From contig JAESUK010000043.1 of NCBI GenBank assembly GCA_016763095.1, positions 1-14,476 of the forward strand: DNA of 14,476 bases, written 5' to 3'. Source of the DNA: Alphaproteobacteria bacterium (GTDB taxonomy: Bacteria > Pseudomonadota > Alphaproteobacteria > Micavibrionales > Micavibrionaceae). This document shows positions 1 through 7,268 of the stretch, piece after piece. The position numbers were made by a program, and so were the translations under genes. Every line of letters begins with the position of its first letter. The stretch's first letter is position 1. The notes under the pieces were generated by a model. That model did no database searches and was not told the DNA's origin. It was given only the letters and a program-made list of their open reading frames with translations.

Positions 1-2025
1 ACCAACCGCTAAGTCAGGTGAAAAGCCAATAAACCACGCATCACGTGACTCATTTGTTGTTCCTGTTTTGCCTGCCAATGGACGGTTTAAGGATCGCAAA
101 CGTCGCCCTGTTCCACGCTCAACCACACCTTCCAATATAGATACGATCTGGTAAACATTTTGCGGATTACTAACGGACTCTCTTCCGTCTGGGATGGTTG
201 GAACCGCCTGATGTTCCCATTGGATCAAATCTCCACATTCAGGGCATGTACGGTTATCATGCTGAAAAATAGTTTCACCATAGCGATTTTGAATTCTATC
301 AATAAATGTTGGGGATATTTTTTTACCACCATTTACCAACATCGCATAGGCGGAGGTAATATTAAGAAGCGTTGTCTCACTTGCGCCCAATGAGTTTGCA
401 AGAAGTGGTTTTAAATCTGGATCAACACCAAAGCGTGTGGCCGTTTCTACAATTTTATCCATACCGATATGGTGCGCAAGACGTACCGTCATAAGGTTTT
501 TCGATTTTTCGATTCCAACACGAAGCGGGGTAATTCCGTAATATTTATTTGAATAGTTTTTGGGTCTCCAGATATTTCCAGGACGATCTTCGTATTCAAA
601 TGGTGCATCCAAAATCCGCGTTGACGGGGTTAGCCCTTCTTCCAGAGCGGCGAGATACACAAACGGTTTAAAGGCTGATCCGGGCTGACGTTCAGCTTGC
701 GTTGCACGGTTATACTCACTTTTTCCAAAATTCCACCCGCCCTGCATTGCAAGCACGCGTCCCGTATGCGGATCCATAACAATGATTGCACCTTGAATTT
801 TTGGCACTTGGTGGAGGGCATATGCTTTGTCTTTAAGTTTTTCAACCATGACAACATCACCAGACTTTAGTGGCTTTTGACGTTTTGCCCATTTCAGGTC
901 TTTTTCCTGAATGGTTCCAGATGTGCCACCTTGTGTTTTAATTGCACCTGCTTTGTTTTTAACTAACGCCAATTCCCATGTTTTCAACATTCCTTCTTGA
1001 ATAAGGACATTTAAGAAATCATCGCTATCTGATCCACGCTTTACAGGTCCGCGCCATCCATGTCTACGGTCATAGGCTTTTAAACCATCTCTCAATGCTT
1101 GTGTTGCGAGCTCTTGATATTCTGGGTTCACGGTTGTGCGAATAGATAAGCCTTGCTTATAAATACTGTCTTTGTCGTAAGCTTCTATCATTTTACGACG
1201 CACTTCTTCCGCAAAATATGGTGCTTCTACAATGTGTTTCTTATCGCGTTGTTTAGTTTGCAATGGGGTTGCCTTTGCAAGCTCTGCTTGTCCGTCTGTG
1301 ATAAACTCAACAATCGCCATGCGCCCGATGACCCAGTCTCTTCTTCCAAGCGCAGCATCATAATTGCGCACTGGATTGTATCTACTGGGTGCTTTTGGAA
1401 GAGCGGCTAAATACGCGGCTTCACTAATTGTGAGCTTATCGAGAGGCTTGTTAAAATAGTTTAAGCCCGCTGCGCCCACGCCATAAGAACGGTTTCCAAG
1501 AAATATTTCATTTAGATATAGTTCCAGAATCCTATCTTTGGACATTGCTTTATCCATACGATAAGCAACGATGGCTTCGCGAATTTTTCGTTCGAAAGAA
1601 CGCTCATTTGTCAGAAGGAAGTTTTTTGCAACTTGTTGAGAAATGGTTGATGCCCCAACCATTCTTTTGCCAGACCCATAGTTTTTTAAGTTTATAACAA
1701 CGGCGCGCATTACCGCCTTAAAGTCTACCCCTGGATGCGTATAGAAGTTTTGGTCTTCTGCAGCAAGAAAGGCGTTCTTTACAAGTTCTGGCATTTCTTC
1801 GATCGGTACAAATATACGACGCTCTTGGGCAAATTCAGCCAATAGACGGCCGTCTCCTGTGTGAACACGTGTTACAACAGGTGGTTCATAGTCTTTTAAG
1901 AACGAATGGTCAGGTAAATCTTGGCTATAGTGTAAGAAAACCCCGATTATAATCGCAGATCCACAGATAAGCCCCAAGAGACCTAAAGACACACACCATA
2001 AAATGAATTTTCCGAATACGCGCAT
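1..2025 (-). CDS. mrcA: Class A penicillin-binding protein 1A, bifunctional (3' end cut by window edge)
   Basis: This is a peptidoglycan glycosyltransferase/transpeptidase anchored in the inner membrane and acting in the periplasm to polymerise and cross-link the cell wall. The reading frame is open from the ATG at 2025 to base 1, giving 675 codons and no stop. The family is usually about 750-850 residues, so roughly the last 100 or more are missing. A single membrane helix spans about residues 5-29. The GT51 domain follows, with the EDQNFYTHPG motif (catalytic Glu about 90) and a second motif LELYLNE (Glu about 168). The transpeptidase domain has all three active-site boxes: S450-A-F-K453 (in PGSAFKP), S508-K-N510 and K653-T-G655. 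The start is set by the membrane-anchor sequence MRVFGKFILW; the ribosome site is weak (AAAG about 6 nt upstream). It is transcribed divergently from the TerA-like gene and has a promoter candidate at 2058-2086. Nothing visible is broken. The identification is firm; the choice of PBP1A over other class A paralogues rests on overall layout. Confidence 0.95.
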   Translation of the reverse strand, partial: MRVFGKFILWCVSLGLLGLICGSAIIIGVFLHYSQDLPDHSFLKDYEPPVVTRVHTGDGRLLAEFAQERRIFVPIEEMPELVKNAFLAAEDQNFYTHPGVDFKAVMRAVVINLKNYGSGKRMVGASTISQQVAKNFLLTNERSFERKIREAIVAYRMDKAMSKDRILELYLNEIFLGNRSYGVGAAGLNYFNKPLDKLTISEAAYLAALPKAPSRYNPVRNYDAALGRRDWVIGRMAIVEFITDGQAELAKATPLQTKQRDKKHIVEAPYFAEEVRRKMIEAYDKDSIYKQGLSIRTTVNPEYQELATQALRDGLKAYDRRHGWRGPVKRGSDSDDFLNVLIQEGMLKTWELALVKNKAGAIKTQGGTSGTIQEKDLKWAKRQKPLKSGDVVMVEKLKDKAYALHQVPKIQGAIIVMDPHTGRVLAMQGGWNFGKSEYNRATQAERQPGSAFKPFVYLAALEEGLTPSTRILDAPFEYEDRPGNIWRPKNYSNKYYGITPLRVGIEKSKNLMTVRLAHHIGMDKIVETATRFGVDPDLKPLLANSLGASETTLLNITSAYAMLVNGGKKISPTFIDRIQNRYGETIFQHDNRTCPECGDLIQWEHQAVPTIPDGRESVSNPQNVYQIVSILEGVVERGTGRRLRSLNRPLAGKTGTTNESRDAWFIGFSPDLAVG

Positions 2026-2057
2026 AATATCTTTGTTTATGCCATAAGGCACGGTGA

Positions 2058-2086
2058 ATGATAAGAGCTGAATGGACGACAATCAA
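2058..2086 (-). promoter_or_regulatory. Predicted sigma-70-type promoter of the PBP1A gene
   Basis: On the minus strand a -35-like TTGATT (2081-2086) is separated by exactly 17 nt from a -10-like TATCAT (2058-2063). The PBP1A start codon lies 32 nt further on, so the leader would be about 25 nt. The match is by eye and the start site is inferred. Confidence 0.5.
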
Positions 2087-2148
2087 AAATAAATGATATT
2101 TTACTTTTCCCTTTCTGTGGGATCGCTTACTCTGTATACGGTAATTAT

Positions 2149-2154
2149 GGAGAG
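2149..2154 (+). promoter_or_regulatory. Ribosome binding site of the TerA-like gene
   Basis: GGAGAG lies 5 nt before the ATG at 2160 and fixes that start. No convincing -10/-35 pair is visible upstream. A TATACG at 2135-2140 has only a poor -35 partner (TTTCTG at 2112-2117), so the promoter of this operon is unresolved. Confidence 0.6.
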
Positions 2155-2159
2155 AATAC

Positions 2160-2897
2160 ATGAGTAAAGGATCACAAGAAGCCCTTAAGAATGCAACAAC
2201 ATCACGTGCTAATTTTTCAGGACGTGGGCGTTCAAAGGGCGCGGCAGGGTATGTAAACCCAAATGACGTCACAGGAAACTATGACTTTGTTAAACGAAGT
2301 GGGGATGCTCAATCTATTTCTCCTCCAGAAGGTGGTTTCACAAAGATTAAAATTGGGGCTGCTTGGGACAATGTTTATATTGAAGAGTCAAAACTATTCG
2401 GTCTTATTAAAACAAAGAAAAAGGCAAATATTGACCTCGATCTTGGATGTCTTTATGAACTTCACGATGGAACCCGTGGTGCGATCCAAGCATTTGGTGA
2501 GTTATACGGCTATTTAAAGAAAGCGCCTTATATTCGTCTTTCAGGAGATGAACGCACAGGAGACTCTGAAGGTGATGATGAATTTATGATCATCAACGGC
2601 AAGAAATGGTCAGAAATTAAGCGTATCTTGGTCTATGTATATATTTATGAGGGCGCGCTGGATTGGGCGCAAGCTAAGCCACAAATTCAAATTCGCGTGC
2701 CAAAAGAACCTCCTATCGTTGTCACATTATCTGCACATATGAAAGAGCTTGGCCTATGTGTTATTGCTGAGCTTGAAAATGTGCGAAATGGTATTGTAGT
2801 TACGAACTATACAGAGTACTTTCCGGGTCATGATGAGATGGATCGAGCCTATGGGTTTGGTTTGGAATGGGATGACGGCGAAAAATCTCCTGCGTAA
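2160..2897 (+). CDS. TerA-like TerD-superfamily stress protein
   Basis: A 245-residue cytoplasmic protein of the TerD/CABP superfamily. Members bind calcium and take part in tellurite, phage and envelope-stress responses. The first 55 or so residues are polar and low in complexity, probably disordered. The conserved domain then shows DLDLGCLYEL (92-101), an acidic loop SGDERTG...EGDDE (128-141) that matches the calcium-binding region of the family, and EIKRILVYVYIYEGALDW (152-169). The phrases 'DLDLGCLYEL', 'PYIRLSGDERTG' and 'RILVYVYIYEGALDW' resemble the C-terminal half of TerA more than TerD itself, hence the call. There are no signal peptide or membrane segments. It is the first gene of a plus-strand trio, 23 nt ahead of a Na+/Ca2+ exchanger and followed by a second TerD protein. 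Superfamily membership is clear; the TerA subfamily is probable. A role in tellurite resistance itself is not implied, since no TerC is present in the window. Confidence 0.85.
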   Translation: MSKGSQEALKNATTSRANFSGRGRSKGAAGYVNPNDVTGNYDFVKRSGDAQSISPPEGGFTKIKIGAAWDNVYIEESKLFGLIKTKKKANIDLDLGCLYELHDGTRGAIQAFGELYGYLKKAPYIRLSGDERTGDSEGDDEFMIINGKKWSEIKRILVYVYIYEGALDWAQAKPQIQIRVPKEPPIVVTLSAHMKELGLCVIAELENVRNGIVVTNYTEYFPGHDEMDRAYGFGLEWDDGEKSPA

Positions 2898-2920
2898 AAA
2901 TATAAAGGTTACAATTTAAT

Positions 2921-3937
2921 ATGGAAGAATTAACACAAGGCCAACTCTTGTTTTTGGCATGCGGGGCTTTAGGTCTTGGAATATGGATGCTTATCCGTGG
3001 TGGGGATACGACAGTTAATACATCTGTTTATATTGCTAATAGATTTGGTATCTCTCCTTTATTGGTTGGGTTTACAATTGTGGGGTTTGGGACATCGTTG
3101 CCTGAGCTTATTGTTGCGATTAACGCAAACCTTAAAGGAGCAGGTGGTATTGCCCTCGGAAACGTCCTTGGCTCAAACATTGCCAACATCCTTCTTGTGA
3201 TTGGTGCGGCCGCTTGTGTCACACCCTTAATCGCGTGCCCTCGTGCCTTGTGGCGCGATATTTTAATGATGCTTATCTCTACAGGTATCTTGGCAGCACT
3301 TCTTATTCATGGAAGTATCTCTGCTCTTGCTGGTGGAATGATGCTTTCTTTGCTTATCATTTATGTTATTTGGCAAGCAATATCTTTCAAAGGTAAAGAC
3401 GCTAAAATTGAGACTCCAACTGAGGACACAAGCTATAAAAATATGTGGTTGGCCGTATCCTTCCTTATTTTAGGATTGGCCCTTATTTCTTTAGGCGCTG
3501 AGTTCTTGGTACGTGGCGCACAAGTAAGTGCGGCTATTATTGGTATTCCAGATGCTGTTATTGGCTTAACTGTGATTGCGATAGGAACATCGTTGCCTGA
3601 GCTTGCGACGGGGATTGCCGCAGCACGCAGAAGACATACCGAATTGCTCCTAGGAAATATTATTGGCTCAAACGTTTTTAACATTCTTTCTATTTTCGGA
3701 ATTGCATCTTTGGTTCAACCGTTTACACAAGAATCTATTTCTCCTCAAATGGTACAGTTTGATATCTGGGCGGTTGTGGGCGTGGCATTGTTCTTTAGTT
3801 TACTGGTCTTTGTCTTTAAGAAAATTAACCGTACGGCAGGTATCCTCATGGTAGCTGTCTATTGTGCTTATATTTTTGGTCTTTTCGCTTTATACTGGGG
3901 CGACGGCGCAACAATACCAAGCTATAGCCCACTTTAG
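2921..3937 (+). CDS. CaCA-family Na+/Ca2+ exchanger (YrbG/CaxA-like)
   Basis: A 338-residue polytopic inner-membrane cation antiporter that exchanges calcium for sodium, in the YrbG-like K+-dependent branch of the CaCA superfamily. The diagnostic pair of inverted alpha repeats is intact. Repeat 1 has GTSLPE (57-62) and GNVLGSNIANI (80-90). Repeat 2 has GTSLPE (222-227) and GNIIGSNVFNIL (245-256). The acidic residues of both repeats (Glu62, Glu227) and the paired Asn residues that form the ion site are present. About ten hydrophobic segments can be counted, with a hydrophilic break near residues 156-174 (KGKDAKIETPTEDT) separating the two halves. Length is normal for bacterial members. The start follows AAAGG at 2904-2908. 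It lies between two TerD-superfamily genes, which are themselves calcium binders, so the three products probably share a calcium-dependent job. The stop codon TAG is embedded in the ribosome site of the next gene. The transported ions are inferred from the family. Confidence 0.92.
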   Translation: MEELTQGQLLFLACGALGLGIWMLIRGGDTTVNTSVYIANRFGISPLLVGFTIVGFGTSLPELIVAINANLKGAGGIALGNVLGSNIANILLVIGAAACVTPLIACPRALWRDILMMLISTGILAALLIHGSISALAGGMMLSLLIIYVIWQAISFKGKDAKIETPTEDTSYKNMWLAVSFLILGLALISLGAEFLVRGAQVSAAIIGIPDAVIGLTVIAIGTSLPELATGIAAARRRHTELLLGNIIGSNVFNILSIFGIASLVQPFTQESISPQMVQFDIWAVVGVALFFSLLVFVFKKINRTAGILMVAVYCAYIFGLFALYWGDGATIPSYSPL

Positions 3938-3940
3938 GAG
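3936..3940 (+). promoter_or_regulatory. Ribosome binding site overlapping the exchanger stop codon
   Basis: AGGAG uses the last two bases of the exchanger's TAG stop (3935-3937). It sits 9 nt from ATG 3950 but only 3 nt from ATG 3944, which favours 3950 as the TerD start. The arrangement suggests translational coupling of exchanger and TerD. Confidence 0.65.
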
Positions 3941-3949
3941 AATATGCAG

Positions 3950-4867
3950 ATGAACCCGATGGATCCAGACAATAAAGAAAATAAGAACATGTCTTCTGAG
4001 GGAAGCAACCCAGCACCAGAGGTCGGTTCTAATCCAGCGCCTGAAGTAGGTTCAAATCCTGCGCCATCCAACCCCGCACCTGAGGTAGAATCTAATCCCG
4101 CGCCATCAACTCCTGCACCAGAAGCACCGCCTGCGCCGGTCGTAGAAACACCCGTTGCCGCAGAGAAAACATTAGCAACTACAGCAGACGAAGATAACGA
4201 CGAGCCAGAAATGTTTGATGCTAGTCGTCCCGAAGAACGCTTTAACAAAGTATCACAGGGCGATACTGTCGAGCTTCTAGAACTAGCCCCTCAGTTAAAA
4301 AAGGGGATCGTTGGTGTAGGTTGGGACTTAATTGGGTTTGATGAAAGCGCCGCGGATTTGGATGTCAGCCTCTTCCTCTTGGATAAAAATGATCAAACAC
4401 GTGAAGATGAAGATTTTGTTTTTTATGGCAACCTAGAAACTCTTGATGGCGGTATTAACCATTCAGGAGACAGTCGCTCAGGAGCAGGATCAGGAGATGA
4501 TGAACAAATTATTATCGACTTTTCTGTTATTCCATTTGACGTGACTAAAATTGTTGTCACATTGACCATTTATGACCCAGATACGAAAGGGTACTCATTC
4601 AACAATGTGCGCAATGTTTATATGCGTCTTGAAGATAAAGATAAAGATACAGAGCAAGAGCTGTTCCGTTATTTCCTTGATAAAGAGCTTAAAGCCGTTC
4701 CAAAAGATATTGTAAATGATACAAATGAGCTTTGCGTCAATGCGCTTTATATTGGGTGCTTTAGAAGAGATGCCAACTCTTGGATCTTCGATGCCCTCGG
4801 TGAGATGGACGAAGGTGGTCTTGCCAAAATTGCGACCAAATACGGAATGGTTATTGGCGCTAGCTAA
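3950..4867 (+). CDS. TerD-domain stress protein with Pro/Ala-repeat N-terminal extension
   Basis: A 305-residue protein (307 if the ATG at 3944 is used) of the TerD family of calcium-binding stress proteins. Numbering here is from 3944. The first 90 or so residues are a disordered Pro/Ala-rich stretch with five SNPAP units and one STPAP unit (residues 21-59). The TerD domain fills about 104-307: GWDLIGFDESAADLDVSLFLLD (split around 127-148), then an acidic calcium-site loop GDSRSGAGSGDDE (175-187), then VVTLTIYD (204-211), and a C-terminal VNALYIGCFRRDANSW block ending in GMVIGAS. Canonical TerD is about 190-195 residues, so the domain is full length and the extension is the extra part. No signal peptide is present, so the protein is presumably cytoplasmic. 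It is the third gene of the Ter/exchanger operon and appears coupled to it by the overlapping ribosome site. It ends 8 bp before the convergent recF. Family assignment is firm; function in this organism is inferred. Confidence 0.9.
   Translation: MNPMDPDNKENKNMSSEGSNPAPEVGSNPAPEVGSNPAPSNPAPEVESNPAPSTPAPEAPPAPVVETPVAAEKTLATTADEDNDEPEMFDASRPEERFNKVSQGDTVELLELAPQLKKGIVGVGWDLIGFDESAADLDVSLFLLDKNDQTREDEDFVFYGNLETLDGGINHSGDSRSGAGSGDDEQIIIDFSVIPFDVTKIVVTLTIYDPDTKGYSFNNVRNVYMRLEDKDKDTEQELFRYFLDKELKAVPKDIVNDTNELCVNALYIGCFRRDANSWIFDALGEMDEGGLAKIATKYGMVIGAS
4004..4120 (+). repeat. Coding repeat: SNPAP(EVG) units in the TerD N-terminus
   Basis: Five copies of SNPAP and one STPAP, several followed by EVG or EVE, occur in about 39 codons. 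The DNA copies differ at many third positions (AAC/AAT, CCA/CCT/CCC, GCA/GCG), so the repeat is conserved as protein rather than as recent identical DNA copies. Confidence 0.85.
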
Positions 4868-4875
4868 CTCATAAG

Positions 4876-6006
4876 TTAATTAATAATACCGTCATCAACA
4901 CTATAAAACTGCGCTTGCTTATCAATTGAAGCAAAGGCATGTTTATCTGTTCCCGTCATCCAGACTTGGTTTCCCATGTCTTTTAAAATTTGGAAAAGTA
5001 CCGCGCGGCGATGTTCATCTAAATGTGCGGCGACCTCATCTAGCAGCAAGATCGGTGGTCGTCCTTGGTCTGCCAACAGTAGCCTTGCGTGCGCAAGGAT
5101 AAGCCCTATCAGAAGCGCCTTTTGTTCGCCTGTTGAACATTGATTTGCTTCCATATTTTTCTCAACATACATCACTTGTAAATCGGTTCTATGAGGACCA
5201 ATGGACGCCCCTCCTGCTATGGCATCAAGACCCCTTGATTGTTCCAATGCTTTCAAGAAAAAATCTTCGACTTCGACTGCGGCATAATTTTGGAGTTGGT
5301 TTTCAATGATGCCTTTAAAGGACAGTTCAGCATAAGGGAATGCTGTGCCTTTATTCTTCATACACGCCATCTGCAATCGCTCTAAAAAATCGAGGCGACC
5401 CGCAGCAATTGCAACACCCGTTTCTGCCATTTGAAGCTCTAAACCTTTTAACCATGATGGATCAGGCTTTTTTGTCTCGTCTTTAAGTAATTTTGATCTT
5501 TGTCTTAGGGCATTTTCATAGCGCGTTGTGCGTCCTGCATGCGCAGGGTCATATGTAAGAAGAAGGCGATCTATAAAATGGCGACGATCAGATGCGCCCC
5601 CACGAAATAACCCATCCATTTGAGGCGTTATCCAAATACATGATAAATATTCAGACAACAGCGCTTGGCTTTTTACGATTTCACCCTGAATTTTAATGAG
5701 ACGACGATCATTTTGCGGATTTTTTCCTGTTCCAATTTTAATCTCACCAAAATCGGTTTGTACTTGTGTAGAAATTCCCCATGGTTGGCTTGGGGAATTA
5801 TTTAAATATCCTGCTTTTTGAAGATCTGAAATTTTTGCGTTTCTCAGCCCTCGCCCTGGTGAGATATAAGAAATAGCCTCTAAAAGATTTGTTTTCCCTG
5901 CGCCGTTTGCCCCAGATAAAATAACAAAACCGCTTTCTATATTTGAAATAGATGCGGTTTCATAATTTCTAAAGTTGTTCAGACGTATGGATTTTATATA
6001 TGACAT
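4876..6006 (-). CDS. recF: DNA replication and repair protein RecF
   Basis: A 376-residue SMC-like ATPase that helps load RecA at single-strand gaps during recombinational repair. The Walker A motif GANGAGKT is at residues 32-39, just after the usual N-terminal strand IKSIRLNNFRNY. The ABC-type signature STGEQKALLIG is at 291-301 and Walker B ILLLDEVAAHLD at 319-330. GPHRTDL (270-276) is also a RecF hallmark. Length is normal for the family. The gene lies 22 nt downstream of dnaN in the order dnaA-dnaN-recF and is probably co-transcribed with it. The ATG at 6006 is preceded by AGG about 5 nt away. gyrB, which often follows recF, is absent here; instead a convergent TerD gene ends 8 bp away. 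I see no clear terminator between them. Confidence 0.96.
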   Translation of the reverse strand: MSYIKSIRLNNFRNYETASISNIESGFVILSGANGAGKTNLLEAISYISPGRGLRNAKISDLQKAGYLNNSPSQPWGISTQVQTDFGEIKIGTGKNPQNDRRLIKIQGEIVKSQALLSEYLSCIWITPQMDGLFRGGASDRRHFIDRLLLTYDPAHAGRTTRYENALRQRSKLLKDETKKPDPSWLKGLELQMAETGVAIAAGRLDFLERLQMACMKNKGTAFPYAELSFKGIIENQLQNYAAVEVEDFFLKALEQSRGLDAIAGGASIGPHRTDLQVMYVEKNMEANQCSTGEQKALLIGLILAHARLLLADQGRPPILLLDEVAAHLDEHRRAVLFQILKDMGNQVWMTGTDKHAFASIDKQAQFYSVDDGIIN

Positions 6007-6028
6007 ACAACCTAAATATACATTTTGC

Positions 6029-7147
6029 TTATACGCGCAATGGCATAATCACAAACAGAGATGAATCATCGCCTGTTTCTTGGATAATCGTAGGAGACGC
6101 AGAATCAGCCAATGTAATGCGACAGCCATCCCCATTTACTAATGTTGTGATGTCCAACAAGTAACGCGCATTAAAACCAATTTCAATATCAGTAACATCA
6201 GATACTATTTCAATATCCTCTGTCGCGGAACCTGATTCTGGAGAGTTCGCTGACAACGTCATTGTTTTCCCGTTAAGAGTAATTTTCAATGCACGGGATT
6301 TTCCGTCAGAAATTGTAGATACGCGGTCGATCGCGCCTGTAAAGACTTTTGGATTTACCTCAATTACTTTGTCATTTCCTTTTGGAATAACACGCGTGTA
6401 ATCAGGAAATGTCCCATCGATCAGTTTTGTTGTTAAAACGATATGATCAAACTCAAAACGAAGTTTATTTTCAGATAACGTAATGCTAATTGCATCGCCG
6501 GCTTCATCAATTAATTTACGGATTTCACCAACGGCTTTACGTGGAATAATAATTCCTGGCATGTCAGCGGCACCTTCAGGAAGAGGCATATCAAATTGTG
6601 CCAAACGATGACCATCTGTTGCGACGGCACGAAGGACCTGAATGCCTTCTTTGTCCGCAGCATGTAAATATATACCATTAAGGTAGTAACGTGTTTCTTC
6701 TGTCGACATCGCAAATTTTGTACGATCGATAAGATCACGAAGATCAGCGGCTGGAATAGAAAACTTCACAGGTAAATCATCTTGACCAAGCTGTGGAAAG
6801 TCCTCAACAGGAAGACAGCTCAAACGAAAGTTAGAACGATCTGATTCGACCGTCATAAAGTTACCTGAGTCATCAAGTGTTAATTTTACTGTTGCACCAT
6901 CAGGGAACTTACGCACGATATCATGGAGTGTTACAGCTGGGGCCGTTGTCGAGCCATCTTTTTCAACGTTTGCGGCAACAGATTCATTGATTTCTAAATC
7001 CATGTCTGTTGTGCTTAGGCTCAAAATACCATCAGCAACGGTGATCTTAACATTTGCAAGAATTGGAATTGTGTTTCTACGTTCAACAACAGATTGAACG
7101 TGATTGAGAGAGCGAAGTAAAGCTGCGCGTTCAATTGTGAATATCAT
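6029..7147 (-). CDS. dnaN: DNA polymerase III beta subunit (sliding clamp)
   Basis: A 372-residue ring-forming clamp that tethers DNA polymerase III and other partners to DNA. The N-terminus MIFTIERAALLRSLNHVQSVVERRNTIP is split across the typical first clamp domain: HVQSVVERRNTIPILANV matches the alphaproteobacterial form. Internal landmarks include TDGHRLA, GTFPDYTRVIP in the third domain, and the C-terminal FVIMPLRV, which ends in the M-P-x-R-x hydrophobic tail of all DnaN proteins. Length equals the family norm. The ATG at 7147 has AGG only 2 nt upstream, so its ribosome site is poor. A promoter candidate lies at 7185-7212, and a hairpin separates it from dnaA. recF follows after 22 nt. 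Confidence 0.97.
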   Translation of the reverse strand: MIFTIERAALLRSLNHVQSVVERRNTIPILANVKITVADGILSLSTTDMDLEINESVAANVEKDGSTTAPAVTLHDIVRKFPDGATVKLTLDDSGNFMTVESDRSNFRLSCLPVEDFPQLGQDDLPVKFSIPAADLRDLIDRTKFAMSTEETRYYLNGIYLHAADKEGIQVLRAVATDGHRLAQFDMPLPEGAADMPGIIIPRKAVGEIRKLIDEAGDAISITLSENKLRFEFDHIVLTTKLIDGTFPDYTRVIPKGNDKVIEVNPKVFTGAIDRVSTISDGKSRALKITLNGKTMTLSANSPESGSATEDIEIVSDVTDIEIGFNARYLLDITTLVNGDGCRITLADSASPTIIQETGDDSSLFVIMPLRV

Positions 7148-7184
7148 TACCTATAAATCCTATTATCTAAAATTATCTTAATAA

Positions 7185-7212
7185 TTTATAGCATATAAAC
7201 GCAAAGTGCCAA
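7185..7212 (-). promoter_or_regulatory. Predicted dnaN promoter with extended -10
   Basis: On the minus strand a -35-like TTGGCA (7207-7212), a 16-nt spacer and TGC-TATAAA (-10 at 7185-7190, with TGn just upstream) resemble a sigma-70 extended -10 promoter. The -35 box lies inside the 3' arm of the hairpin at 7205-7232. The start codon is 37 nt beyond the -10. Confidence 0.5.
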
Positions 7213-7232
7213 GCAGTTTCCTGCCTGACACT
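7205..7232 (-). terminator. Hairpin between dnaA and dnaN (terminator or attenuator)
   Basis: On the transcribed strand AGTGTCAGGCAG pairs with CTGCTTGGCACT over 12 positions, with two G-T wobbles, closed by a GAAA (GNRA) tetraloop. It begins about 36 nt after the dnaA stop. Only a broken T-tract follows (TTGCGTTTATATG). It could therefore be a partial terminator or an mRNA-stabilising 3' structure rather than a strong intrinsic terminator. Confidence 0.55.
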
Positions 7233-7268
7233 ATGGTTTTCAACGTTTTTAGTACGTTATATCTGTAA

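Noticed and set aside
1925..2272. Minus-strand open frame across the PBP1A start and TerA-like start
   Set aside because: It overlaps two well-supported genes in other frames and its protein looks like no family; the divergent promoter region lies in it.
4004..4138. Repeated DNA considered as a CRISPR array or microsatellite
   Set aside because: Units are in frame, differ at third codon positions, lack spacers and encode a regular peptide repeat.
3934..4248. Minus-strand Gly/Ser/Ala-rich frame opposite the TerD repeat
   Set aside because: It is the complement of the Pro/Ala repeat; the repeated codons keep the opposite strand open by chance.
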